Shown here in pieces: positions 5,765 through 6,000 of a stretch of DNA of 6,000 nucleotides. How positions within the stretch are numbered: the stretch's first letter is position 1; each line of letters opens with the position of its first letter. The notes under the pieces are model-generated. The model searched no databases, was not told where the DNA came from, and saw nothing but the letters and a program-made list of their open reading frames with translations. The DNA comes from CBFDBT01 sp965603115 (GTDB taxonomy: Bacteria > Pseudomonadota > Alphaproteobacteria > Sphingomonadales > Kordiimonadaceae), in assembly GCA_965603115.1 (NCBI GenBank), contig CBFDBT010000168.1, forward strand, positions 1 through 6,000, written 5' to 3'. The translations under genes and the position numbers were made by a program.

Positions 5765-6000
5765 ATGCAGATATTTGACGGGATAATTTCCGACCGTGGT
5801 TCTAAATATGCGGTTTGTGGTGGACCTTGTAGCTCTTCTGAGGAAGCCAAGGCTTTTATTAAAGGGCTTTGTCGTAAAAAGAAGTTTGCCAAAGCTACCC
5901 ATAACACTTGGGGGTTCCTGTCGGATATTGGCCCTGTTAAAAATGATGATGGCGAAAGTGGTGCCGGCATGGTTATTGTGCGCATGCTAGAGCGGGAAGG
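5765..6000 (+). CDS. IMPACT/YigZ (UPF0029) family protein, 3' partial
   Basis: The frame from ATG 5765 stays open to the window end, giving 78 complete residues. It matches the start of the UPF0029/IMPACT N-terminal domain. DRGSKYAV at residue 10 corresponds to the family's SRF/SKF strand, and SSSEEAKAFIKGL (23-35) to the 'EEAxxF' helix. ATHNTWGF (44-51) matches the conserved ATHN box, NDDGESGAG (60-68) the conserved DDGE box, and MLERE the following helix. Bacterial members (YigZ) are small proteins of poorly defined function that bind nucleic acid or ribosome-related partners; eukaryotic IMPACT/YIH1 restrains the Gcn2 pathway. The text after DDGE is SGAG rather than the usual bacterial PSGTAG and looks closer to the eukaryotic form. 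The gene is 58 bases after the serine hydrolase in the same direction and could be co-transcribed. Full length is expected to be roughly 130-210 residues. Confidence 0.9.
   Translation, partial: MQIFDGIISDRGSKYAVCGGPCSSSEEAKAFIKGLCRKKKFAKATHNTWGFLSDIGPVKNDDGESGAGMVIVRMLERE

Noticed and set aside
5716..5990. Open frames on both strands (minus 5716-5985, plus 5796-5990) over the IMPACT-family gene
   Set aside because: They shadow the correct frame from 5765, which alone carries the conserved ATHN and DDGE boxes and a good ribosome binding site.
1..6000. CRISPR array, insertion sequence or toxin-antitoxin pair
   Set aside because: No regularly spaced repeats, transposase motifs, terminal inverted repeats or paired small genes were seen.

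Overview
The window reads as chromosome of a Gram-negative, moderately low-GC alphaproteobacterium, probably marine. Three things point there: a large outer-membrane TonB-dependent receptor of the kind abundant in aquatic Proteobacteria, a tRNA-Met(CAT) 3' portion whose anticodon-arm and T-arm sequence looks alphaproteobacterial (judged from memory, not a search), and the overall protein style. I would not name a genus.

Layout, all genes on the + strand. (1) 1-2409: a TonB-dependent receptor missing its N-terminus at the window edge. (2) 2422-2457: an intrinsic terminator. (3) 2479-3894: a four-helix PepSY-TM protein built as a tandem duplication, of the type that reduces ferric siderophores at the inner membrane. 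(4) 3895-4130: a non-coding stretch ending in the 3' portion of a tRNA-Met gene with no 5' part, preceded by an AT-rich tract, a perfect match to the IHF consensus and three helically phased TGTGAT repeats. (5) 4131-4160: the tRNA-type terminator. (6) 4327-5706: a membrane-anchored or exported serine hydrolase of the class C beta-lactamase/esterase superfamily with its own candidate promoter. (7) 5765-6000: the start of an IMPACT/YigZ (UPF0029) family gene cut by the window end.

The receptor and PepSY-TM protein form a plausible two-step iron uptake pair: TonB-driven import of a ferric chelate across the outer membrane, then heme-mediated reduction and iron release at the inner membrane. The substrate cannot be read from the sequence.

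The main discovery is the apparent integration junction between the two halves. The tRNA portion together with the IHF site and phased repeats looks like one att arm of a tRNA-Met-integrated genomic island. The island would lie to the left, with the iron-uptake pair as its terminal cargo, and resident chromosome would resume at the tRNA terminator and continue with the serine hydrolase and IMPACT-family genes. No integrase is in the window, so the island itself is an inference.
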